From Bacteroidales bacterium (GTDB lineage: Bacteria; Bacteroidota; Bacteroidia; Bacteroidales; P3): a stretch of DNA of 64,000 nucleotides. Positions 18,574-25,472 of the stretch are shown here, piece by piece. The stretch lies in assembly GCA_017479385.1 (NCBI GenBank), contig JAFVCE010000017.1, positions 1-64,000 of the forward strand, read 5' to 3'. Numbering within the stretch: the first letter of the stretch is position 1; every line of letters starts with the position of its first letter. A program made the translations under genes and the position numbers. The notes under the pieces are model-generated. The model was given only the letters and a program-made list of their open reading frames with translations. It was not told where the DNA came from and ran no database searches.

Positions 18574-19490
18574 TGTTCGAATGGATTGGTGTTTCTGCTG
18601 AAATCGGGGCGGTAGTTGGCTTCGGCCGAAAGTTCCTGCAGCCAACCGTTATAGTAGCCCAACTCGTCGTAGCGGTTGGCCACGAGGGCGTATTCCTCGG
18701 CCGAGAGGGTGCGACACAGTTCCGGCTCGCCAGCCTGGAGCAGCTGGCCACAGTCGGCCGGTGGGAAGTATTGCGCCATGAGCGAGATATGCAGGTTGAG
18801 TGGCAGCGCGTCGCATAGCATATCGAGAGCAGCGAGCGAGTTGTCCACATGGCCTGGCAAAACGAGGTGGCGCACAATCATGCCGCGGTAGGCCATGCCG
18901 CGGTCGTCGAGCAGCAGACCCGAACCTTTTTGGCGATACATTTCGCGCAGGGCGCGCAATGCCACATCGGGGTAGTCGGGGGCGTGGCTCAAGCGCGAGG
19001 CCAAAGCGGCGTTGGCATATTTAAAATCGGGCAGGTAAATGTCGACGTAAGGCTCGAGTTGACGGAGGGTTTCTATGCTGTCGTAGCCGCCAGTGTTGTA
19101 AACCACCGTAGGCTCGAAGCCGTCGCTGTGCAGCCTTTCCACCACCCCAATCACCGCCTCAGGACAGTGGCTCGGGGTAACAAAACCAACAGCGCCCTCG
19201 CTCGCTGGCAGCAAGCGCTCCACCTCGGTAGCAATGGCCTCGACGCTGCCAAAACGAGCCAGCGAGGGGTTAACATCGCGGCCCGAAATGGCGTGGTTTT
19301 GGCAATAAAGGCACTGCAGGTTACAGTGCGTAAAGAACACATTCACAATGCCTTTCGTTCCGCTGATGGGGGGCTCCTCGCCACGGTGCAGACACACTGT
19401 TGCAGCCTCCACACCACGGCTTGCACCGCAGTATCCGCGACGGGCGTCGCGGTCGGCATTGCATTTGCGTGGACAGAGGCTGCAGCTCAT
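18570..19490 (-). CDS. Radical SAM protein, pyruvate formate-lyase activase-like
   Basis: A 306-residue radical SAM enzyme of the type annotated as putative pyruvate formate-lyase activating enzyme. The N-terminus has a cysteine-rich motif, SCSLCPRKCNADR, and RRGYCGA. The SAM cluster motif C-x3-C-x2-C appears as HCNLQCLYCQNHAIS near residue 75. YNTGGYDS and DIYLPDFKYAN are further family motifs. I chose the ATG at 19490 because a TATCTTTG promoter at 19518-19525 would lie inside the longer frame from 19520. No glycyl radical enzyme is adjacent, so the target is unknown. Confidence 0.85.
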   Translation of the reverse strand: MSCSLCPRKCNADRDARRGYCGASRGVEAATVCLHRGEEPPISGTKGIVNVFFTHCNLQCLYCQNHAISGRDVNPSLARFGSVEAIATEVERLLPASEGAVGFVTPSHCPEAVIGVVERLHSDGFEPTVVYNTGGYDSIETLRQLEPYVDIYLPDFKYANAALASRLSHAPDYPDVALRALREMYRQKGSGLLLDDRGMAYRGMIVRHLVLPGHVDNSLAALDMLCDALPLNLHISLMAQYFPPADCGQLLQAGEPELCRTLSAEEYALVANRYDELGYYNGWLQELSAEANYRPDFSRNTNPFEQ

Positions 19491-19517
19491 TTTTGGTGTG
19501 TGTTTAAAAATATTTTG

Positions 19518-19525
19518 CAAAGATA
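19518..19525 (-). promoter_or_regulatory. -7 box (TATCTTTG) for the radical SAM gene
   Basis: TATCTTTGC on the minus strand, 28 bp from the chosen ATG. It is only about 14 bp from the divergent box at 19539-19546. Confidence 0.65.
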
Positions 19526-19538
19526 CGAAAAAAATGTG

Positions 19539-19546
19539 TATCTTTG
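19539..19546 (+). promoter_or_regulatory. -7 box (TATCTTTG) for the PgpH-like gene
   Basis: TATCTTTGC, 19 bp before the ATG at 19566. The leader is very short, about 7-12 nt. Confidence 0.65.
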
Positions 19547-19565
19547 CAGATTATTTTTCGTTGGT

Positions 19566-21569
19566 ATGACTAAACTGCTTTCAATCATAGTGAAACATTT
19601 GCCGCGGATATACAAAGTGCTCGCCATTTTGGTCACCGCCATCCTCATCTTGCTAATGTTTCCGCAACAAAATCAGGGTACCCACTACGACTATTCGGTG
19701 GGTGGCTACTGGCGTTCGGCCGACCTCTACGCCCCCTACGACTTCAACATCCTCAGAAGTCAGTCCGACATCGACAACGAGGTCGCCCTTGCTCGCCAAG
19801 AGGCAATACTCTACTACACCGTCGACAGCGCTGCCGCCACCGAGGCCGCTCGCCGTCTCGACACTTACGCCGCCCGCAATCGTAGCACCGTTTCGGGATT
19901 GAGGGCAATGAAGCGCACAATCGACAGCATCTACACCGTGGGCTACATCGAAATTCCGGCCGATATTGTCGACCTCGACCAGCACACCATCGTTGTGCTC
20001 AGCGGCAATGTGGGTTCAGAACATCCCGCAACCGACTTCATGACGGTCGACGACATTACCCAGCCGTTGCTGCGCGACAGCATTTTGCAGCCCAGCATTC
20101 GATACGACGCCAACCGCACCGCACTCGAACTCGACTCTCGCCTGTCGCAAATCCAATATGCCAGCAACATGGCCCAAGCCGGCGAACTCATCATTGCCAA
20201 AGGCGAGCGAGTAACGGCCGAAAAAGCGCAAGTTATCAGTTCGCTCGAGGCCGAAAACGACCGCCGTTTCGACAAATCCTACTCGGTTTGGGGCTACTCG
20301 ATAGGGCAACTTTTGCTGAGCATAATAGCTTTCCTAACCCTCTTCTTGTTCCTACACAATACGCGCCACCACATTCTCGAAAGCAGCAGCCAGTTCACAT
20401 TCCTGCTCCTCACCGTGCTCCTTGCAGCCGCCATGGTGGCCCTGGTTGTAACTATCAACCCCGAGTGGACGCTCATGGTACCCATGTGTATTGTGCCGAT
20501 AATAATATTTGTCTTTTTCGATATGCGTGTGGCGCTCTACGTCCACCTCACCATTGTCATCATCCTGGCGAGCCATGTGCCAAACTCGTTCGAGTTCATC
20601 TTCTACCAACTTATCACTGGCATGATGAGCATCATCACCGTGCGCGATTTCGACAAGCGCAGTCGCTATTTTGTTGTGGCCGCCATCATCTTCCTAACCT
20701 ATTCGGCCATATACGTGGCTGGCCTCTTGAGTCAGGATTCGCACCTCGACAACTTGAACTACCACCGCTTCATCATGTTCTTCATCAACGCCATACTCAC
20801 CCTGATTGCTTACCCGCTCATCTACCTTTTTGAGCGCGTGTTCCACATCACTACGGGCCTGACGCTGATGGAGATAGCCTCTACCAATACCCCTGCCTTG
20901 CGCGAACTTTCGCGCACAGCCCCAGGCACCTTCCAACACTCGATGCAGGTGGCCAACATTGCCGAAGACCTCGTCAACGAAATTGGCGGCGACGCCCTCT
21001 TAGCAAAGGTCGGAGCCCTATATCACGACATCGGCAAAATGTCGAACCCGCTATATTTTACTGAAAACCAGAACACTGGCTTTAACCCACACGACGAGTT
21101 AGACTACATCGAAAGTGCACAAATCATCACCTCTCACGTAACCAACGGCCTCGAACTGGCAAGAAAGTACCACCTACCACCCGAGGTTGTCGACTTTATA
21201 CGGACCCACCACGGAACAACCTATACAGGCTACTTCTACGCCAAACAAAAGCAGGAACACCCCGACCAGGAGGTCGACCCACTAGTGTTTCGCTACCCAG
21301 GACCGCGTCCCTACTCGCGCGAAACGGCCGTTGTGATGATTGTAGACAGCGTCGAAGCCGCCTGCAAAAGCCTCAAACAGCACGATAAGGAACACATTGA
21401 CAAGTTGGTCGACTCTATTATCGACTCTAAAATCGATGCCGGTCAACTCAGCAATTGTCCGCTCACTTTTGGCGACATTACGCGCATTCGTAAAATGCTT
21501 AAAGATAAGATGTTGAGCATATACCATGCTCGAATTTCGTACCCCACATTATCAGCCGAAAACAAGTAA
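19566..21569 (+). CDS. 7TM receptor HD-domain phosphodiesterase (PgpH-like)
   Basis: A 667-residue membrane protein of the 7TMR-HD family, whose studied members (PgpH) hydrolyse c-di-AMP. Layout: one N-terminal membrane helix (AILVTAILILLMFP), an extracytoplasmic domain of about 230 residues, a seven-helix bundle at about 240-430, then the HD domain. The HD metal ligands are visible in QHSMQVANIAEDL, LYHDIGKM and THHGTTYTGYF. FTENQNTGFNPHDELDYIES is typical. The ATG at 19566 lies just after a TATCTTTG promoter; upstream in-frame codons overlap the radical SAM gene. The next gene starts 14 bp later. Confidence 0.92.
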   Translation: MTKLLSIIVKHLPRIYKVLAILVTAILILLMFPQQNQGTHYDYSVGGYWRSADLYAPYDFNILRSQSDIDNEVALARQEAILYYTVDSAAATEAARRLDTYAARNRSTVSGLRAMKRTIDSIYTVGYIEIPADIVDLDQHTIVVLSGNVGSEHPATDFMTVDDITQPLLRDSILQPSIRYDANRTALELDSRLSQIQYASNMAQAGELIIAKGERVTAEKAQVISSLEAENDRRFDKSYSVWGYSIGQLLLSIIAFLTLFLFLHNTRHHILESSSQFTFLLLTVLLAAAMVALVVTINPEWTLMVPMCIVPIIIFVFFDMRVALYVHLTIVIILASHVPNSFEFIFYQLITGMMSIITVRDFDKRSRYFVVAAIIFLTYSAIYVAGLLSQDSHLDNLNYHRFIMFFINAILTLIAYPLIYLFERVFHITTGLTLMEIASTNTPALRELSRTAPGTFQHSMQVANIAEDLVNEIGGDALLAKVGALYHDIGKMSNPLYFTENQNTGFNPHDELDYIESAQIITSHVTNGLELARKYHLPPEVVDFIRTHHGTTYTGYFYAKQKQEHPDQEVDPLVFRYPGPRPYSRETAVVMIVDSVEAACKSLKQHDKEHIDKLVDSIIDSKIDAGQLSNCPLTFGDITRIRKMLKDKMLSIYHARISYPTLSAENK

Positions 21570-21583
21570 TCATTATTCCTTTT

Positions 21584-24067
21584 ATGAAAAACAAACAGAT
21601 ATTTATTCACCTCGGAATTGTAGTTGCCATGTTGCTGGTGTCGCTAATCTATTTTTCGCCGGCACTGAAAGGTAAAGTAATCTACCAAGGCGACATACAG
21701 AAATACGAAGCCATGGTCAAAGAGACCAAAGACTACCATACCCAAACGGGCGACTATGCCCATTGGAACAGCGCCATGTTCAGCGGTATGCCGGCCTATC
21801 AGGTTGGTGGCAACCCGCCGGTGAAAAGCGTCTTCACGCCCATGCGCGACTTGGGAACGCTGCAAATCTTCGGTCTCGAGCGCAGTGCAGGCATTCTTTT
21901 TTTCTACCTCATAGGCTTCTACATAGCCTTGCTGGCCCTGGGGTGCTCGCCGTGGATTGCCCTCTTCGGCGCGTTGGCCTTCGGGTTGGGTAGTTATAAC
22001 ATTATTATTATTGAGGCTGGCCATGTAACCAAAGCCTGGGCCATGGCAATGATTGCCCCCATATTGGCAGGAATGCTCGTATGCCTGCGCAAGCCCAAGG
22101 ACCCCTCGCGCAAATGGCGCGACTGGCTTTGGGGCGGTCTGCTTTTTGCCTTCGCCCTCGGTTTGCAACTGCTTTGCAACCACATTCAGATTACCTACTA
22201 CACCCTCATCGCCGCCGTGGTGCTGGGTGTGGCCTACTTTGTAAACGCGCTGATTAACAAGTATGTGCCTCGCTTTTTTGCGAGCCTCGGCATACTCGTT
22301 GTGGGGGCCGCGCTGGCCTTTGCCTGCAACGCTCGCAACATGATGGTAAGCCTCGAATATTCGGCTCAAACCATGCGCGGCGGCAACGCCATTACCGTCA
22401 CCCCCGAGGACCTTTATCGCGACGGTGAGCCGACCTCGATTGGCGGCAAAAAGACTGGTCTCGACATAGACTACGCTTTTGGCTGGAGCTACGGCGTAGG
22501 CGAGACCTACACGCTGCTCGTGCCAGGCGCCATGGGGGGCGGCAGCAGCGAACCGGTATCGACCAAAAGCGCTTCGTATAACGCTTTCCGCCAAACCAAT
22601 ATGCCGCTCTATTGGGGCGACCAACCCTTCACCTCGGGCCCTGTCTACTTCGGCGCCGTGGTCATATTCCTCTTCCTTGTTGGCCTGATTTTGGTCAAAG
22701 GGCCGGAGCGCTGGTGGCTGCTGGTGGCCACGATAATAGCCATACTCCTGTCGTGGGGGCGCAATTTTATGCCCTTCAACGAATGGATTTTCAACCACTT
22801 GCCGTTCTATAACAAGTTCCGTACGCCGTCGATGAGTCTCGTCTTGGCCAATGTGACGATGGTTATGCTCGGTATGCTGGGTTTGCGCGAGTTGGCCAAC
22901 AGCGAGGTCTCTCGAAAACTTAAAAACACGGCCCTCTATGTTGCCGGAGGCTTTTCGGCCGCGGTGCTGCTCATGGTGCTGGCCGTGAGTGGTGGATTCG
23001 GCTTCAGCGGCGCCGCCGATGTGCAGATGGCCAGCCAATATGGCCAGCAGTGGGCGCAAATTCAAGACATTTTTATTCAAGACAGAAAGTCCCTTTTTAC
23101 TGCCGACTCGTTGCGCAGCCTGCTCTTCATAGCTCTGGCTTTCGCTGCTTTGTGGCTCTTTGTCAATAAGTTAGAACGCGCCAGAGGGGCCGCTGTCTAT
23201 GTGGTTCTTGGCCTCGCACTGCTCACCGTGGTCGACCTCTGGGGTGTTGACCGCCGCTACCTCAACGACAAAAACTATGTGGCCAAAAGTCGCCTGCGCC
23301 TCAGCCCCGACCCGTGGGATGCCACCATAGACCAAATGGCAGCCCAGGTTGGCGACCGCGACTACCGTGTGCTAAACTTTGCAACCAACACATTCAACGA
23401 CTCGAAGCCTGCCGCCTTCCATCACCAAATTGGTGGCTACAGCGCTGTGAAAATGCGTCGGTATCAAGACCTTATCGATTTCTACCTCTCGCGCCACCTC
23501 AACATGAAGGTGCTCAATATGCTCAATGCGCGCTACTTTGTGGGCAACAACGGCCAGGTTCAGCGCAACCCCGACGCGCTGGGCAACTGCTGGTTTGTTG
23601 ATGAGGTGAAGTTTGTGGAAAGTCCCAACGACGAGATTTTGGCGCTCAACGACTTCGAGCCCTCACACACTGCCGTCGTAGACCGCTCGCTGATGGGCAA
23701 GCACCTCGAAGGGTTTGTGCCAACAGCCGATAGTACGGCCTCCATCCTCATGGAGCATCAAAGCCCCTATAACCCTGACTACCTGCGCTATACGTCGCAT
23801 TCGTCAACCGAGCAGCTGGCTGTGTTCAGCGAGGTGTACTACGAGCCCGACTGGCGCGCCTACATCGACGGCAAGCCTGCCACCTACCTCCGCGCCAACT
23901 ACCTGCTTCGCGCCATGCTGGTGCCGGCCGGCGACCACGTTATAGAGTTCCGCAACGAGGCGCCAATGTTCCACCGCATGGATACCATTACCCTCGTGGC
24001 TTCGGTGGTGATGGTTCTGCTGGCAGCCGGCTCCATAGTTATAGTCTACCGCAAGAAAAAGCAATAG
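21584..24067 (+). CDS. YfhO-family multi-pass membrane protein
   Basis: An 827-residue inner-membrane protein of the YfhO family, GT-C-like proteins linked to glycosylation of lipoteichoic acid or cell-surface glycans in other bacteria. The Bacteroidota N-terminal signature is present: a helix, then YQGDIQKYEAMVKE and HWNSAMFSGMPAYQVGG. Roughly twelve membrane helices occupy residues 1-560. The C-terminal segment YYEPDWRAYIDGKPATYLRANYL is a soluble motif typical of the family, followed by a last helix. It sits between the PgpH-like gene and a GT2 glycosyltransferase (4 bp away), consistent with a surface-glycan role. Confidence 0.88.
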   Translation: MKNKQIFIHLGIVVAMLLVSLIYFSPALKGKVIYQGDIQKYEAMVKETKDYHTQTGDYAHWNSAMFSGMPAYQVGGNPPVKSVFTPMRDLGTLQIFGLERSAGILFFYLIGFYIALLALGCSPWIALFGALAFGLGSYNIIIIEAGHVTKAWAMAMIAPILAGMLVCLRKPKDPSRKWRDWLWGGLLFAFALGLQLLCNHIQITYYTLIAAVVLGVAYFVNALINKYVPRFFASLGILVVGAALAFACNARNMMVSLEYSAQTMRGGNAITVTPEDLYRDGEPTSIGGKKTGLDIDYAFGWSYGVGETYTLLVPGAMGGGSSEPVSTKSASYNAFRQTNMPLYWGDQPFTSGPVYFGAVVIFLFLVGLILVKGPERWWLLVATIIAILLSWGRNFMPFNEWIFNHLPFYNKFRTPSMSLVLANVTMVMLGMLGLRELANSEVSRKLKNTALYVAGGFSAAVLLMVLAVSGGFGFSGAADVQMASQYGQQWAQIQDIFIQDRKSLFTADSLRSLLFIALAFAALWLFVNKLERARGAAVYVVLGLALLTVVDLWGVDRRYLNDKNYVAKSRLRLSPDPWDATIDQMAAQVGDRDYRVLNFATNTFNDSKPAAFHHQIGGYSAVKMRRYQDLIDFYLSRHLNMKVLNMLNARYFVGNNGQVQRNPDALGNCWFVDEVKFVESPNDEILALNDFEPSHTAVVDRSLMGKHLEGFVPTADSTASILMEHQSPYNPDYLRYTSHSSTEQLAVFSEVYYEPDWRAYIDGKPATYLRANYLLRAMLVPAGDHVIEFRNEAPMFHRMDTITLVASVVMVLLAAGSIVIVYRKKKQ

Positions 24068-24071
24068 GACC

Positions 24072-24971
24072 ATGCTCTCTGTCATTCTTTGCACATATAA
24101 CCGCGACAAATATATATATAATGTGCTGCACAGCATTGCGGCTGGCACGTTCGACGACTACGAAGTTGTGCTCGTAAACAACAATAGCAACGACAACACC
24201 GAGGCCGAATGCCACCGTTTCGAGGCAGACCATCCTGGGGTGCGCTTTCGCTACGTCGTGGAGCCGCAGCAGGGGCTGTCGTATGCTCGCAATTGCGGAA
24301 TCGAGAATGCGCAAGGCGATGTGCTGGTCTACGTAGACGACGACGCGCTGGTCAATCCCGAATACCTCTCCACGTACGCCACTTTTTTTGCCGCTCACCC
24401 CGAAGCCATGGCTGCCGGTGGCCCCATTGTGCCGCGCTACGACGGCTGTGAGGAACCCGGCTGGATGAGTCACTACACGCGCCAGTTAGTCACCGGACGC
24501 CTCTACCTGGGCGATAATGAGCGCGAGTTTCCGCGCGGCGCCTTCCCGGGAGGGGGCAACGCAGCCTACAGGCGCGAGGTGTTCGACAAGGTGGGGCTCT
24601 TCAATGTGGCTTTGGGCCGCAAGGGCAACAGCCTGATTGGGGCCGAGGAGAAGGACCTCTTCGACAAGATGACCACGCTCGGCATTAGGTTCTACTACCT
24701 GCCCACGGCGGTGCTCTACCACCTTATTCCGCCCCACAAGCTAACCGACGACTACTTTGCCCGCCTCACTCACGGCATTGGCCAAAGCGAGCGCTACCGC
24801 ACACAGCAGATTTCGCGCTCCAAATACCTGCGTCGGCTGGCGAGCGAAGGCGTAAAGTGGTGTGCCACCTTCGTGCTGTGGTGTGGCTTCGTGCTGCGTG
24901 GTCAGCCGGCCAAAGGCAACAAGCTCATAGCCTTTCGCCGAGGGGTGACTCGCGGCCTGCTGGGGCGCTAA
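24072..24971 (+). CDS. Glycosyltransferase family 2
   Basis: A 299-residue GT-A fold glycosyltransferase. The N-terminus is LSVILCTYNRDKYIYNVL, followed by VVLVNNNSNDNTE and the metal-binding DVLVYVDDDALVNPEYL at about residue 90. PGGGNAAYRREVFDKVGLF near 158 and an ED-type motif, GAEEKDLFDKM, complete the acceptor side. A hydrophobic stretch near the C-terminus (WCATFVLWCGFVL) may anchor it to the membrane. It is last in the pgpH-yfhO-GT2 run and is followed by two hairpins. Donor and acceptor are unknown. Confidence 0.92.
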   Translation: MLSVILCTYNRDKYIYNVLHSIAAGTFDDYEVVLVNNNSNDNTEAECHRFEADHPGVRFRYVVEPQQGLSYARNCGIENAQGDVLVYVDDDALVNPEYLSTYATFFAAHPEAMAAGGPIVPRYDGCEEPGWMSHYTRQLVTGRLYLGDNEREFPRGAFPGGGNAAYRREVFDKVGLFNVALGRKGNSLIGAEEKDLFDKMTTLGIRFYYLPTAVLYHLIPPHKLTDDYFARLTHGIGQSERYRTQQISRSKYLRRLASEGVKWCATFVLWCGFVLRGQPAKGNKLIAFRRGVTRGLLGR

Positions 24972-24993
24972 TCCAGCATTCAATTCGCAAAGC

Positions 24994-25020
24994 CCCAAGC
25001 TGTCATTCTGACGGCTTGGG
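24994..25020 (+). terminator. Hairpin after the GT2 gene
   Basis: CCCAAGC-T-GTCA-TTC-TGAC-G-GCTTGGG, followed by CAAAAG. A good stem but no T-run, so it may be a processing or stability hairpin. Confidence 0.55.
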
Positions 25021-25036
25021 CAAAAGTTCAAAAATT

Positions 25037-25079
25037 GGGTACCTGCAACGAGGCAATCGATAAGGCAGGTGCCCTTTTT
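25037..25079 (+). terminator. Intrinsic terminator downstream of the GT2 gene
   Basis: GGGTACCTGC (25037-25046) pairs with GCAGGTGCCC (25065-25074, one wobble), then five T. Its loop contains AATCGATAA. Confidence 0.78.
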
Positions 25080-25113
25080 CGATAAAAAACAGGCACGTAA
25101 TGTGTTTTGTAAT

Positions 25114-25200
25114 GGGCTGAAACACAGGGGTGTGGTCGTGTTAGGGTCGGGTTAAGGTCGTGTTGAGGTCGAATAAGCCTTGATGTTGAGGCAGTTAGCC
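25114..25200 (+). repeat. 11-bp tandem-unit element, copy C
   Basis: Upstream flank GGCTGAAACACAG, then units GTGTGGTCGTG (25130), TTAGGGTCGGG, TTAAGGTCGTG and TTGAGGTCGAA (to 25173). The imperfect palindrome GCCTTGATGTTGAGGC and CAGTTAGCC follow. It lies in the 501-bp convergent gap between GT2 and the type IX substrate gene. The remainder, 25201-25380, has TTATCGATAA at 25221-25230 but no gene that I can support. Confidence 0.9.
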
Positions 25201-25380
25201 CAGCACCTTGCAGGGTGTCTTTATCGATAAAAAGGCGTCGTTTTATCGAATGGCAGGCGATTGCAGGGCGATGTTTCTCCCTTTTTTGCAGGATGTTTGT
25301 CCGAGGCTGGCGCGACCCTCCACAAGCCTTGCTCGGGCGCGTGGTGGGGTGGATTTGTGGCGGAGTGAGGGTGGGGGAGG

Positions 25381-25443
25381 TGCGGCCGCGCGAAGCGCGG
25401 CCGCACAAACAATCTGGGCGCCATCGCGTGCGATGGCGCCCAG
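25381..25443. terminator. Two adjacent perfect hairpins between convergent genes
   Basis: Hairpin 1: TGCGGCCGCGC (25381-25391), loop GAA, GCGCGGCCGCA (25395-25405). Hairpin 2: CTGGGCGCCATCGC (25414-25427), loop GT, GCGATGGCGCCCAG (25430-25443). They are separated by ACAAACAAT. No T-run on either strand. Position suggests a bidirectional barrier to transcription. Confidence 0.6.
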
Positions 25444-25472
25444 TAGGGTAGGATAGTTATGCGCCTCGTGTC

